Notes: generated from the letters alone by a model not told the origin. A DNA stretch of 56,306 bases from Enterococcus_I eurekensis (GCF_042654605.1 NZ_JBHSGT010000061.1:1-56306); one strand, 5' to 3'; counted from the stretch's first letter, positions 33,220 to 41,730 are shown. Program-made: numbers and translations.

Positions 33220-34659
33220 TTAGAGCTCCTCTCCATTTGTTGCAATAATATTTTGGTACCATTTAAACGATTCTTTTTTATATCGTTCTAACGTGCCTTT
33301 CCCTTGATTATCTTTATCAACATAAATCATTCCATAACGTTTTTCCATTTCACCGCTACCGAAGCTAACAATATCAATGATTCCCCAAGGTGTATAACCC
33401 ATGAGCTCGACACCGTCTTCAATTACGGCTTTTTTCATTTCTTCCATGTGATATTTTAAGTACTCTACCCGATAAGGATCTTCAACTTTACCCTCTTCAG
33501 TCATTGTATCGTAGGCACCAAAACCATTTTCAACAATAAACATTGGAATTTGATAACGTTCATAAATCAAATTTAATGTATAACGCAAACCAACGGGATC
33601 AATCGGCCAGCCCCATTCACTGGATTTAATATATGGGTTGTTGACCATTTTAGCACCAGGATAATCACTTATCGCATGTCCTTTAACGTCAGGCAATGTT
33701 GTAACCGCATTAGACATATAGTAACTAAATCCAATATAATCGACAGTACCTTCTCTTAAAGCTTGTAGTTCTTCTAGCGTATATTTAATATTCAAGCCTT
33801 TTCTTTCCCATTGTTTTAAGGTATATGCTGGAATTTCACCTCTAACATGGATATCACTGTAAAAGAATCGACGATGCATCACTTTATTGGCTGCCATTAA
33901 GTCATCTGGATTTGATGTATAAGGGTAGACCGGAACATACGCCATCATACAGCCAATTTGAAAATCAGGATTTATTTCATGCCCTTTTTTGACAACTTTT
34001 GCGCTGGCAATTAATTCGTTTAATCCTGATTGGAAAATAATTTCCTCTTGGTTATCTCCTTCTTCAAAAAGAACAGCGGAATTTGTCCAAAGATGAACAT
34101 CGTATTCACCATCTTGTTGGTTATTAATTTCATTAAAAGTCATCCAGTACTTCACTTTATTTTTATATCGTTTCATCACGGTTTCGCCATAGCGAACAAA
34201 AAAATCAATAACTTTTTTATTTTTAAAACCACCATATGTTTGATATAAATTATAGGGAATCTCGAAATGTGATAAAGTGACAATCGGTTCAATTCCATTT
34301 GCGAGTAATTCATCAAATAAATTATCGTAGAAAACTAATCCTTCTTCATTCGGCTCTAAGTCATCGCCGTTTGGAAAAATCCTTGCCCAATTAATCGATG
34401 TACGAAATGCTTTCAATCCTAATTCTTTAAATAGTGCAATATCTTCCTTATATCGATGATAGAAATCGATTGCTTCATGGTTTGGATAGTTCTCACCTTC
34501 GATAATTCCTTTTGTAATTTTTCGAGGAATTCCGTTCCCTCCTGCAGTCATTACATCGGCGATACTCAGCCCCTTACCACCTTGGTCCCATCCTCCTTCA
34601 ATTTGATGGGCTGCCACAGCTCCACCCCATAGAAAATTTTCATCAAAATTTTTTTCCAT
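33220..34659 (-). CDS. Glycoside hydrolase family 1, 6-phospho-beta-glucosidase type
   Basis: 479 aa. Acid/base Glu177 in TFNEINNQ and nucleophile Glu377 in FIVENGFGAYD. The loop VSFGSGEMEKRYGMIYVD (431-448) is that of the BglA-type phospho-enzymes, in which Ser432, Lys440 and Tyr442 would hold the 6-phosphate. Non-phospho GH1 enzymes usually carry Glu/Trp here. There is no PTS gene nearby, so the phosphorylated substrate probably comes from the ROK kinase of the adjacent operon. First gene of the GH1-GH3 pair. Its promoter carries the inverted repeat at 34683-34710. Confidence 0.92.
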   Translation of the reverse strand: MEKNFDENFLWGGAVAAHQIEGGWDQGGKGLSIADVMTAGGNGIPRKITKGIIEGENYPNHEAIDFYHRYKEDIALFKELGLKAFRTSINWARIFPNGDDLEPNEEGLVFYDNLFDELLANGIEPIVTLSHFEIPYNLYQTYGGFKNKKVIDFFVRYGETVMKRYKNKVKYWMTFNEINNQQDGEYDVHLWTNSAVLFEEGDNQEEIIFQSGLNELIASAKVVKKGHEINPDFQIGCMMAYVPVYPYTSNPDDLMAANKVMHRRFFYSDIHVRGEIPAYTLKQWERKGLNIKYTLEELQALREGTVDYIGFSYYMSNAVTTLPDVKGHAISDYPGAKMVNNPYIKSSEWGWPIDPVGLRYTLNLIYERYQIPMFIVENGFGAYDTMTEEGKVEDPYRVEYLKYHMEEMKKAVIEDGVELMGYTPWGIIDIVSFGSGEMEKRYGMIYVDKDNQGKGTLERYKKESFKWYQNIIATNGEEL

Positions 34660-34682
34660 TATTTGGACACCTCTTTCAGATC

Positions 34683-34726
34683 ATACTAAAATCGAACTCA
34701 CTTTTAGTATAAGAATAAATGAAACG
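34683..34726 (-). promoter_or_regulatory. GH1-GH3 promoter with ATACTAAAA inverted repeat
   Basis: ATACTAAAA (34683-34691) and TTTTAGTAT (34702-34710) form a perfect 9-bp inverted repeat with a 10-bp spacer. The minus-strand -10 TATACT is 34706-34711, with a possible -35 TTGTTT 16 bp upstream. The repeat begins at the -10 and extends downstream, the position of a repressor site. The neighbouring RpiR protein is the natural candidate. Confidence 0.5.
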
Positions 34727-34772
34727 GAAACAATGCCTAAACAAGCTTTTGGTTTGAAATAAAGCATTATGA

Positions 34773-34817
34773 AAAAAGCACCAACTTGGTACACTACGTA
34801 CCAAGTTGGTGCTTTTT
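34773..34817. terminator. Perfect 20-bp terminator hairpin behind the RpiR gene
   Basis: AAAAAGCACCAACTTGGTAC pairs completely with its complement at 34798-34817 around ACTAC. A/T runs at both ends make it bidirectional. It ends the rpiR-like gene and insulates the GH1 promoter. Confidence 0.8.
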
Positions 34818-34824
34818 GTGATTT

Positions 34825-35556
34825 CTATCTTTCCAAACTTGCGACAATATTTGTCAAAGATTCTAATAAAAAGATACAAGGTATCTGACTGGTTAAATCA
34901 TCGTGATGGTTTATTCGATAGCGCTCAACACGATAATCTAAAACATAATCTGCCATGTTTGATAGACTACTACTCGCATCACTTGTCACCGCAACAATTG
35001 TCATATCTTCTTCTTTAGTCAAACCACTAACGATTTCTAAAATTTCTGTTGTCATACCGGAAACTGAGACAGGGATGACCATATTATCAGCTGTATTTTT
35101 AAGTTTTGTACTAATCGGGTATGTAGCGTCTGTCATTGCAAAAGCATTGCAGCCTAAAATCGCCAAGCGTCGCGCGATATAGTCACAAACGTAACCGGAG
35201 TTCCCAATCCCAAACAAAATGACATTATCACATTCTATAATTTTTTCAGCAATTATTTGTAATTTATCTTGCAAATTTCTAGTAAATTGTTCTGGTGTTA
35301 AAGTTGGAAAAGATAACGAATATTGCCCTGTAACAATACTATCATCACCGCGAAATTCTTTTCTAAAATCGGAAAAACTTTCATAGCCAATTTTTCGAAT
35401 GAAACGCATAACCGAAGATGAAGAAGTATGTGACTCTGTTGCAATTTCTCGTACTCTCATATAAGGAACTTTGTCACTATTAGAAGACAAATAATGATAT
35501 ATGGCCCTATCCGTATCCGATAGTGTATTAAAATCGATTTTTCCAAAAAAAGACAT
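34825..35556 (-). CDS. RpiR/MurR family transcriptional regulator with SIS domain
   Basis: 243 aa from the ATG at 35554-35556, preceded by TAGGAGG; an ATG 111 bp upstream would add an atypical tail. The N-terminal HTH_6 domain (TESHTSSSSVMRFIRKIGYE) is followed by a SIS sugar-phosphate-binding domain (VILFGIGNSGYVCDYIARRL, then PVSVSGMTTEILEIV). These regulators sense phosphosugars, which fits the phospho-beta-glucosidase locus. It is monocistronic, directly upstream of GH1-GH3 in the same orientation. Activator or repressor action cannot be told. Confidence 0.9.
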   Translation of the reverse strand: MSFFGKIDFNTLSDTDRAIYHYLSSNSDKVPYMRVREIATESHTSSSSVMRFIRKIGYESFSDFRKEFRGDDSIVTGQYSLSFPTLTPEQFTRNLQDKLQIIAEKIIECDNVILFGIGNSGYVCDYIARRLAILGCNAFAMTDATYPISTKLKNTADNMVIPVSVSGMTTEILEIVSGLTKEEDMTIVAVTSDASSSLSNMADYVLDYRVERYRINHHDDLTSQIPCIFLLESLTNIVASLER

Positions 35557-35614
35557 AACATTCCTCCTAAGATTGCTCTCTAGAAACTTATAGTAACACA
35601 AGCATTCTCTTGAA

Positions 35615-35626
35615 AAAAGCGCTTTT
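35615..35626. promoter_or_regulatory. AAAAGCGCTTTT palindrome upstream of the RpiR gene
   Basis: A perfect 12-bp palindrome with central CG, about 60 bp before the start codon. It resembles the core of CcpA cre sites (AAAGCGCTTT), although the outer TG and CA bases are imperfect. It would place the regulator gene under catabolite control. Confidence 0.35.
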
Positions 35627-35650
35627 ACACTTCTGGTCCTTAGAATTAAT

Positions 35651-35693
35651 AAAAAAAACAAAGACACATAGCCTCCGTTTCTTTTTATGTATC
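35651..35693 (-). terminator. Terminator of the SPFH-LURP-one operon
   Basis: GACACATA (35663-35670) pairs with TATGTATC (35686-35693) with one G-U type pair. On the minus strand the stem is followed by TTTGTTTTTTTT. Confidence 0.55.
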
Positions 35694-35722
35694 TAAAACA
35701 AAAATAAAACTACGATAATATC

Positions 35723-36214
35723 TTAATTCACTGCATTATTATTTTGATCTTCTTTCACGCAGTCGATGGCTATAACGAGTGAGATAATAATCTCCTCGTA
35801 CTTTTCATCTAAAACATTCACTTCATACGTATCTCCAAAGGTGAACCAGCGTTTGTTAATATCTGCGATTGCACGTCCATGACGTATTACTTGGAAGTCC
35901 ATGTCCCACCAGTTTCCTTGAACTTCAATACCTTCTGCTGAAATGTGGTATTTCGCTTTAAAAAAAGTGAGTTCTTTATCAATGATAATTTGTGGATTGT
36001 TACGAATATCCACGTAGAATTTTGGTAACCAACTAAAAATTTTTTTGGTAATGGTCGCAATTTCTTCTTCCCGTTGATTCAATATTTTAAAACTTTTAGG
36101 AATTTGCATAAAACTCCCTTGAACGTGATATTGCGGACGTTCATGTTCATCATAGACAGTAAATTTCTCACCAATACTAAATATTTTTTGTTTAATATAA
36201 AGTTTTCTTCCCAT
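35723..36214 (-). CDS. LURP-one-related (YxjI-like) protein
   Basis: 163 aa, starting at the ATG six bases after GGGGGG (an in-frame GTG lies just before it). The protein is predicted to be a single beta-barrel of the LURP-one/Tubby-like fold: repeated short strands such as KLYIKQKIFSIGEKFTVYDE, YHVQGSFMQIPKSFKIL and GNWWDMDFQVIRHGRAIADI. Bacterial members are soluble and of unknown role; plant and animal relatives bind membranes or lipids. It is 19 bp behind the SPFH gene, so both probably act at the membrane. Function is not established. Confidence 0.82.
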   Translation of the reverse strand: MGRKLYIKQKIFSIGEKFTVYDEHERPQYHVQGSFMQIPKSFKILNQREEEIATITKKIFSWLPKFYVDIRNNPQIIIDKELTFFKAKYHISAEGIEVQGNWWDMDFQVIRHGRAIADINKRWFTFGDTYEVNVLDEKYEEIIISLVIAIDCVKEDQNNNAVN

Positions 36215-36236
36215 CACTTTCCCCCCTAGACTTTAA

Positions 36237-37112
36237 TTATTCAAAACTTCTTGTCGCGTCACCAGTATTAATGACTGGTTGCGTGCCTTTATCCGTAATG
36301 ATTGAAACAAGTAAATTATTGATTAATTGAACTTTACGATCATCTGAGAACGTCATGCCTTGGCCTTCTTCGATTTGTTCTAGGGCCATTTGCGTCATGG
36401 AAACAGCACCTTCAACGATGGTTTGGCGTGCCGATAAAATTGCTTTAGCTTGTTGACGTTGTAACATCGCACTCGCAATTTCGGTTGCATAAGCTAAGTG
36501 ATTCAAACGTGTTTCAATCACTTCAACACCTGCCACACCTAAACGTTCTTGTAATTCTTTAGCTAATTCAGCGGATACTTCACTTGTGTTGCCACGCAAT
36601 GTAATATCATCATCATTAAATGTGTCATATGGATACTGTGTTGCAATGTGACGAATGGCTGTTTCACTTTGGATCTCAATAAATTCTTGATAATAATCCA
36701 CATCAAACAACGCTTTTGCTGTATCGGTTACACGATAAACGACCACTGCTGAAATCTCAATCGGATTCCCATCTGAATCGTTGACTTTTAGTAATGAACT
36801 GTTAAAGTTACGAACTTTTAAAGAGACGTTAATTTTTTGTGTAAATGGTGTCGTAATAAACAAACCATTTGATTTAATTGTACCTAAATACTGTCCAAAA
36901 AATAAAATCGCTTTTGACTGATTAGGACTAACAATTGTCAATGAACTCATAAAAATAATTGCTATAAAACCAATAAGAATCGCCATAATTATCTGCCATG
37001 GTGTTTCATTTTCAACTCCTAGGTAAAACAAATATCCGCCACCAACTAATGAACCCAATAAGACGATTAACCCTAAATAACCATTTACATGAAACGTGTT
37101 TTTTTCTTGCAT
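36237..37112 (-). CDS. SPFH domain (stomatin/prohibitin-like) membrane protein
   Basis: 291 aa. Two hydrophobic segments near residues 12-30 and 38-57 anchor the N-terminus. The SPFH domain follows (about 60-230), with VSPNQSKAILFFGQYLGTIK, then the strand PIEISAVVVYRVTD, TQYPYD, and the characteristic GVAGVEVIETRLNHLAYATEIASAM-like helix region (about residues 188-215). A coiled-coil-prone stretch rich in Ala/Gln/Glu ends in EQIEEGQGM. Family members scaffold ordered membrane domains. It is the first gene of a two-gene operon with the LURP-one protein. The exact subfamily (slipin-like) and partner protease are not seen. Confidence 0.88.
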   Translation of the reverse strand: MQEKNTFHVNGYLGLIVLLGSLVGGGYLFYLGVENETPWQIIMAILIGFIAIIFMSSLTIVSPNQSKAILFFGQYLGTIKSNGLFITTPFTQKINVSLKVRNFNSSLLKVNDSDGNPIEISAVVVYRVTDTAKALFDVDYYQEFIEIQSETAIRHIATQYPYDTFNDDDITLRGNTSEVSAELAKELQERLGVAGVEVIETRLNHLAYATEIASAMLQRQQAKAILSARQTIVEGAVSMTQMALEQIEEGQGMTFSDDRKVQLINNLLVSIITDKGTQPVINTGDATRSFE

Positions 37113-37331
37113 AGTACATTCCTCCCTTAACTCATTCTATTATCTCACAAAAATGTTTTTTGCATATCCATCCAAGGATGTATTTTTTGAATAGACTCTT
37201 TTATGCCTACTATTTAGCCTTTTTTCTTTACAAATTTTTCAAAACTCTCTACACTAATAGAAAGTCGATTGAACATCCGCGGTATAAATTCGCTTAGTCT
37301 TTTCTAGCCAATGTAGAAAGGTTGAAGTCAT

Positions 37332-37802
37332 ATGTCCTATATAAAAGATAAACGTTTATGGTTTTCAATGCTTGGTATTGTTGTACTTGGTTCGCTTTCT
37401 GGCATTACAATCGATAACCCTAAAAAGTATTATCTATCATTAGAACTCCCTTTTTTTGCACCACCTAGTTGGCTGTTTGGTCCAGTCTGGATTGTTTTAT
37501 ACTTAATGCTCGGGGCTGCTCTTTACTTTATCTGGATTGACAAATCTTCCAAACAAAGGCCCTTATTACTGACGCTCTTTATTGTTCAACTAGTTGCCAA
37601 TTTACTCTGGAGCTTTTTATTTTTCAATCAAAAAAATATTTTAGCGGCACTCATCGATATCACGATTTTGTTCCTCGTACTCTCCTTACTTCAAGGATTT
37701 TTATTTTCAGTAAATCGTGTAACCTTCCTATTACTATTGCCTTACTATGCTTGGATTACTTTTGCCACAGCATTAACTTATGCTATCTTCTTTTTAAATT
37801 AA
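37332..37802 (+). CDS. tspO: TspO/MBR family tryptophan-rich sensory protein
   Basis: 156 aa with five predicted membrane helices, the size of bacterial TspO. Conserved aromatic segments are visible: PPSWLFGPVWIVLYLMLGAA near residues 43-62, LLWSFLFFNQKN, and the C-terminal LPYYAWITFATALTYAIFFL. TspO binds tetrapyrroles and related ligands. It is monocistronic, divergent from the SPFH operon and convergent with the trhO gene. Confidence 0.9.
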   Translation: MSYIKDKRLWFSMLGIVVLGSLSGITIDNPKKYYLSLELPFFAPPSWLFGPVWIVLYLMLGAALYFIWIDKSSKQRPLLLTLFIVQLVANLLWSFLFFNQKNILAALIDITILFLVLSLLQGFLFSVNRVTFLLLLPYYAWITFATALTYAIFFLN

Positions 37803-37826
37803 TAGCGATAATAAATAAGAAGACAC

Positions 37827-37857
37827 AAAAAAGCCTAGATTTTGATCTAGGCTTTTT
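37827..37857. terminator. Bidirectional terminator between tspO and trhO
   Basis: AAAAAGCCTAGAT pairs with ATCTAGGCTTTTT around TTTG. It has A/T runs on both sides, between convergent genes. Confidence 0.85.
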
Positions 37858-37865
37858 ACAACTAA

Positions 37866-38819
37866 TTAAATTGTAACGGTTGCTTGTAATGCTTCAATAC
37901 GTGCTGCACGTTCTTGCGCTGAAATGTTATTTTTCTTAACATAACGGTTTGCTTCATGTGTTGCACAATCAATTGAACAACCACCTAAATGTTTCGCTTC
38001 ATTTTCTTCAGAAGCTAAAATTTGGCGGTTGCAAAACGGATTGGCACAATTGATGTAACGCTCGCATGGTTTACCATCAAACCAATCTTTTCCGATAACT
38101 TTTTTATCGACATGGTTAATTTCAACACTGATACGATCATCAAAAACGTACATTTTTCCATCCCAAAGTTCACCTTGAACTTCAGGGTCTTTCCCATACA
38201 TCGCAATGCCGCCATGTAATTGAGAGACATCTTTGACACCTTCACGTAATAACCAGCCAGAGAATTTCTCACAGCGAATACCACCTGTACAGTACGTAAC
38301 CACTTTTTTGTCCATGAATTGCTCTTTGTTTTCACGAATCCATTGGGGTAACTCACGGAAATTGCGAATATCGGGACGGATTGCGCCACGGAAATGACCT
38401 AAGTCAAATTCATAATCATTACGTGCATCTAAAACGATCGTATCTTCATCTAATAATGCCTCTTTAAAGTCTTTCGGATCTAAATACTCGCCTGTTATGC
38501 GTAATGGGTCAATATCTTCTTCTAAGTTTAATGCCACTAATTCTTTACGTGGGCGCACAAACATTTTTCTAAATGCATGGCCTTTCGCCTCATCAATTTT
38601 GAACCAAGTATCCTTGAAACGTTCATCGTTGTGCATCCAGTCCATATACTTTTGCGTATCCTCAATTGTACCTGATACAGTACCGTTAATGCCTTCTTCT
38701 GCTACTAAAATTCGCCCTTTTAAACCGATGCTCTTACAAAAAGCTAAATGCTCTTTTGCAAAAACTTCAGGGTCCTCAATTTTAGTATAATTGTAATAAA
38801 GTAATACACGATAGTCCAT
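37866..38819 (-). CDS. trhO: Rhodanese-type tRNA uridine 5-hydroxylase (TrhO/YceA)
   Basis: 317 aa from the ATG at 38817-38819, which follows AAGGAGG at good spacing; a longer in-frame start would add 26 atypical residues. TrhO makes 5-hydroxyuridine at position 34 of tRNAs. The N-terminal acylphosphatase-like domain carries ILVAEEGINGTVSG. The rhodanese domain has the active-site Cys177 in TYCTGGIRCEKFSGWL. A C-terminal zinc-binding-like Cys cluster follows (CERYINCANPFCNRQI, GGCSIDC). It is monocistronic. Confidence 0.93.
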   Translation of the reverse strand: MDYRVLLYYNYTKIEDPEVFAKEHLAFCKSIGLKGRILVAEEGINGTVSGTIEDTQKYMDWMHNDERFKDTWFKIDEAKGHAFRKMFVRPRKELVALNLEEDIDPLRITGEYLDPKDFKEALLDEDTIVLDARNDYEFDLGHFRGAIRPDIRNFRELPQWIRENKEQFMDKKVVTYCTGGIRCEKFSGWLLREGVKDVSQLHGGIAMYGKDPEVQGELWDGKMYVFDDRISVEINHVDKKVIGKDWFDGKPCERYINCANPFCNRQILASEENEAKHLGGCSIDCATHEANRYVKKNNISAQERAARIEALQATVTI

Positions 38820-38909
38820 ATATCGTTCCTCCTTAAAAATTATACCTTGAAAGTATAGTGGATTTAAAAGAGAAAGACGAGTTTTATGCTTGTTCAATAA
38901 ATCGCATGA

Positions 38910-39650
38910 CTATTGTGATAATCGATGCATAATTGATTTTTTATAGTTTAAAAAAGCATCCGATAATTCAAAATCTATCGTTTTTCTAAGTTTTTGATCA
39001 ATCACCATTTCCTCAAAATCATGCGTGCCTGAACCTTTTAATAAGTAGATTCGATGTGATAATTTAATTGCTTCATCAATATCATGGGTGATAAATAACG
39101 TTGTCAAATTTAATTGTTCATGAATTTTCAAGTACCAATCATGAATTTCTTTTTTAGTAAAAGGATCGAGTGCGCTGAACGGTTCGTCCAATAGAATAAA
39201 GTTAGCCGAAAACAAGTAGGTTCGCACCAAGGCGATACGTTGACGCATTCCCCCAGACAAGGCCTTTGGATATGCTTTAGCAACATGTGCTAAGTCGAAT
39301 TCTTCTAATAATAAATGCGCTTGTTTTAGCGCCTCTCCTTTTTTCACTCCTTTTAAAATCAAAGGTAAAGCGATATTCTTTTCAATCGTCTTATATGGAA
39401 ACAGCAAATCTTTTTGTAGCATATAGGCGACATTTCCCGGTTGGTTAGTAATCGGATGATTATCGAGTAAAATCTCGCCACTGCTTGGTGCTAACAAACC
39501 CGCAATTAAGTTAAAGAGCGTCGACTTGCCTACTCCACTCGGACCGATAATACTCACAATTTCATTTTGAGCAACATGAAAATTCAATTGATTCAGTATT
39601 GTTTGTTCACCAAAGCTTTTCGAAAGATTCTCTATGACTAATTTTGACAT
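38910..39650 (-). CDS. thiZ: ABC transporter ATPase for thiamine precursor uptake (ThiZ-like)
   Basis: 246 aa. Walker A GPSGVGKST (36-44), signature LSGGMRQR, Walker B FILLDEPFSALD and switch His in FITHD. It belongs to the SsuB/TauB/ThiZ group that powers NMT1-type importers. Last gene of the riboswitch-controlled operon, five bases behind the binding protein. The cargo is most likely a pyrimidine moiety of thiamine such as HMP or formylaminopyrimidine. Confidence 0.9.
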   Translation of the reverse strand: MSKLVIENLSKSFGEQTILNQLNFHVAQNEIVSIIGPSGVGKSTLFNLIAGLLAPSSGEILLDNHPITNQPGNVAYMLQKDLLFPYKTIEKNIALPLILKGVKKGEALKQAHLLLEEFDLAHVAKAYPKALSGGMRQRIALVRTYLFSANFILLDEPFSALDPFTKKEIHDWYLKIHEQLNLTTLFITHDIDEAIKLSHRIYLLKGSGTHDFEEMVIDQKLRKTIDFELSDAFLNYKKSIMHRLSQ

Positions 39651-39655
39651 TTACC

Positions 39656-40654
39656 TCACTCCATTAAATAGTCATTCGTGAAACCAGTATTTTCAGGGAT
39701 GTTTTTTTCAACTAATTGGTTTTCTCCAAGCCAATGATAAAAATCATTCCAGCGCTTGGCATCAATCACTCCCCATTCAGTCGCTTCTGCTTGGTATTGT
39801 TTTGCTAACCAATTTTGACTTGCATAAACCAATGTTTGATTGAGCTCGGGTGCGGCTTTTAATAATACATCTGCGGCTTCTTTAGGCGATGCTATTGCAA
39901 ATTCGTATCCTTTTTTGGCTGCTTGTAAAAATTTCTTTGTGACGTCACCTTTTTCGCTTAAGAAGTCATTATTGGCAATAATAACGGGTGTGTAATAATC
40001 AAAGACTGGATTCAAATCTTTGAAATAAAAATAATCGATTGGTACCTCAGCAACTTCTGCGGCAATGCCTCCCCATCCATAAAAGACCCAAACACTATCC
40101 GTTTGTTTTTCTTTCAAGGCTAATGGTTCATCGACAATTGTATTCGGGATTAATTTTACTTTTGAAAAATCACCACCATCTTCTGCCATGACATTTGAAA
40201 TGGTCGCTTGTTCAACTGGTGAATCCCAAGTGGCATAAGTCGTGTTTTCTAATCCTTTTGGTCGATCAATTCCTTCCCCTTGGCGCGACATAATCCCCGA
40301 TGTATTATGTTGTAAGACTGCCGCAACGGTCGTTATCGGCAATGGTTTTTCCGAAGCATAATTAGCTGCGAGTGAATCTTGGGCAGATATTCCAAACTGG
40401 GCTTTGCCGCTTGCAACGAGCATGGATGCAGAATCTTCTGATGGTTGTACGATTTCAACATCTAGACCTAATTCTTCAAAATAGCCCTTTTCTTGTGCGA
40501 CATAAAGACCTGTATGATTCGTATTCGGGGTCCAATCAAGGACAAAAGTAATTTTTTCTAACGATTCTTCTATTTGCTGGTTCGTTGGTTGACTACAAGC
40601 ACTTAAACTAAATAAACTGCTAACTGCGAGTAGAACGAGTCGTTGTATTTTCAT
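39656..40654 (-). CDS. thiY: NMT1/THI5-like substrate-binding lipoprotein (ThiY-like)
   Basis: 332 aa from the ATG at 40652-40654. A signal sequence with lipobox SLSACS is followed by the NMT1 domain, starting ITFVLDWTPNTNHTGLYVAQ, a hallmark of thiamine-pyrimidine-binding proteins. GYFEELGLDVEIVQPSEDSA and GKAQFGISAQDSLA are also typical. The 5' end overlaps the permease gene by 35 bp. It delivers thiamine precursors to ThiX/ThiZ. The TPP riboswitch upstream supports the assignment. Confidence 0.92.
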   Translation of the reverse strand: MKIQRLVLLAVSSLFSLSACSQPTNQQIEESLEKITFVLDWTPNTNHTGLYVAQEKGYFEELGLDVEIVQPSEDSASMLVASGKAQFGISAQDSLAANYASEKPLPITTVAAVLQHNTSGIMSRQGEGIDRPKGLENTTYATWDSPVEQATISNVMAEDGGDFSKVKLIPNTIVDEPLALKEKQTDSVWVFYGWGGIAAEVAEVPIDYFYFKDLNPVFDYYTPVIIANNDFLSEKGDVTKKFLQAAKKGYEFAIASPKEAADVLLKAAPELNQTLVYASQNWLAKQYQAEATEWGVIDAKRWNDFYHWLGENQLVEKNIPENTGFTNDYLME

Positions 40655-41423
40655 TTTTTTCTTCCTCTTTCTTCCAAGGCATCGCCCATTTTTCGATTCC
40701 ATTCACAAACACCATTAAGATTAAACTCAACAGTGAAATTAAAAAAATTACCGCAAACATTTTATCAAAAGCATAGGATTTACGAACTCGGGTCATATAA
40801 ACACCGAGTCCTTCAAAGCCACCTAGCCATTCCGAGATAACCGCACCAATCACCGCATACGTTACACCAATTTTTAAAGCTGAAAAAAAGTTACCTAAAC
40901 TTGCTGGTAATTTCATATGCCATAAAATTTGACGCTGATTGGCACCCATTGCCCGCATGAGTCGTAATTCATCCGAGTCAACAGATGAAAAACCATTTAA
41001 CATTGCGACTGCAACGGGAAAAAAGATGGTAATAACGATTAAGACGACTTTAGGTAATATGCCAAAGCCAAACCAAATGGTTAAAAGTGGTGCTAAAGCG
41101 ACTGTCGGTACTGTTTGCGTTAACACAAGAAGCGGATAAAATGCTTCTCTTATACGTGGAAAATGATCCATTAAGATGGCAACAACCACTCCTAAAACCA
41201 CTCCAAATAACAGACCGAGTGCGGCTTCTGTGAGTGTGATTTTTGTATGAAACAGCAATAAAGGAAAATCATGAATGAGTGCTTCGCCCACTTGAACGGG
41301 TGAAGGGAGCATAAAGTTTGGAATCCATTCAAAGTAAGTTATCACTTGCCAAGTCAATAACAGAGCGATTAGTGTCAAAATTGAAGAAAAATTAATGTTG
41401 GTGCTTTTTCGTTTTTTCTTCAA
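40620..41423 (-). CDS. thiX: ABC transporter permease for thiamine precursor uptake (ThiX-like)
   Basis: 267 aa, six membrane helices, SsuC/TauC/ThiX class. The cytoplasmic loop VDSDELRLMRAMGANQRQIL is the EAA-like contact for the ATPase, and SEWLGGFEGLGVYMTRVRKS near the C-terminus is typical. The 5' end overlaps the thiamine-binding protein gene by 32 bp and the 3' end overlaps thiY by 35 bp. The run of overlaps indicates tight co-translation. Confidence 0.92.
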   Translation of the reverse strand: MKKKRKSTNINFSSILTLIALLLTWQVITYFEWIPNFMLPSPVQVGEALIHDFPLLLFHTKITLTEAALGLLFGVVLGVVVAILMDHFPRIREAFYPLLVLTQTVPTVALAPLLTIWFGFGILPKVVLIVITIFFPVAVAMLNGFSSVDSDELRLMRAMGANQRQILWHMKLPASLGNFFSALKIGVTYAVIGAVISEWLGGFEGLGVYMTRVRKSYAFDKMFAVIFLISLLSLILMVFVNGIEKWAMPWKKEEEKNENTTTRSTRS

Positions 41424-41688
41424 TCCCTAAGACGCCTCCTTCTGGACGATAAGCAATTTTTATATAAGAAGACACGCCCGATGCACCTGATTTAATCGCG
41501 ATTAATTGACACTGCTTAATAATTTCCATCAACGTATCAAACTCTCCTTCAATACTCGTTTCAAACGCGCCCACTTGGTAGTTTAAACCTGTGCTCGCAA
41601 TATAAGCGATGACTTCATCCACAATCCGAATGGTTTCTTCGGTACTTTCTACTTTAGGTAAAACTTGAATCGCAATACTTGCTTCCAT
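41392..41688 (-). CDS. Thiamine-binding protein, DUF77/MTH1187/YkoF family
   Basis: 98-aa soluble protein starting MEASIAIQVLPKVESTEETI, with the typical ends GEFDTLMEIIKQCQ and GVSSYIKIAYRPEGG. Members form small ferredoxin-like dimers or tetramers that bind thiamine. First gene of the operon with ThiX-Y-Z, 42 bp downstream of the riboswitch terminator. It probably buffers or senses thiamine or its pyrimidine in the cytosol. Confidence 0.88.
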   Translation of the reverse strand: MEASIAIQVLPKVESTEETIRIVDEVIAYIASTGLNYQVGAFETSIEGEFDTLMEIIKQCQLIAIKSGASGVSSYIKIAYRPEGGVLGIEEKTKKHQH

Positions 41689-41730
41689 TGTGACATCCTC
41701 TTTTCTTTATTTGAAATTTTTAAGCAAAAC

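Noticed and set aside
34714..34728. CcpA cre site in the GH1 promoter (TGAAACGGAAACA)
   Set aside because: It lacks one base of the central spacing in the consensus, so it was not called.
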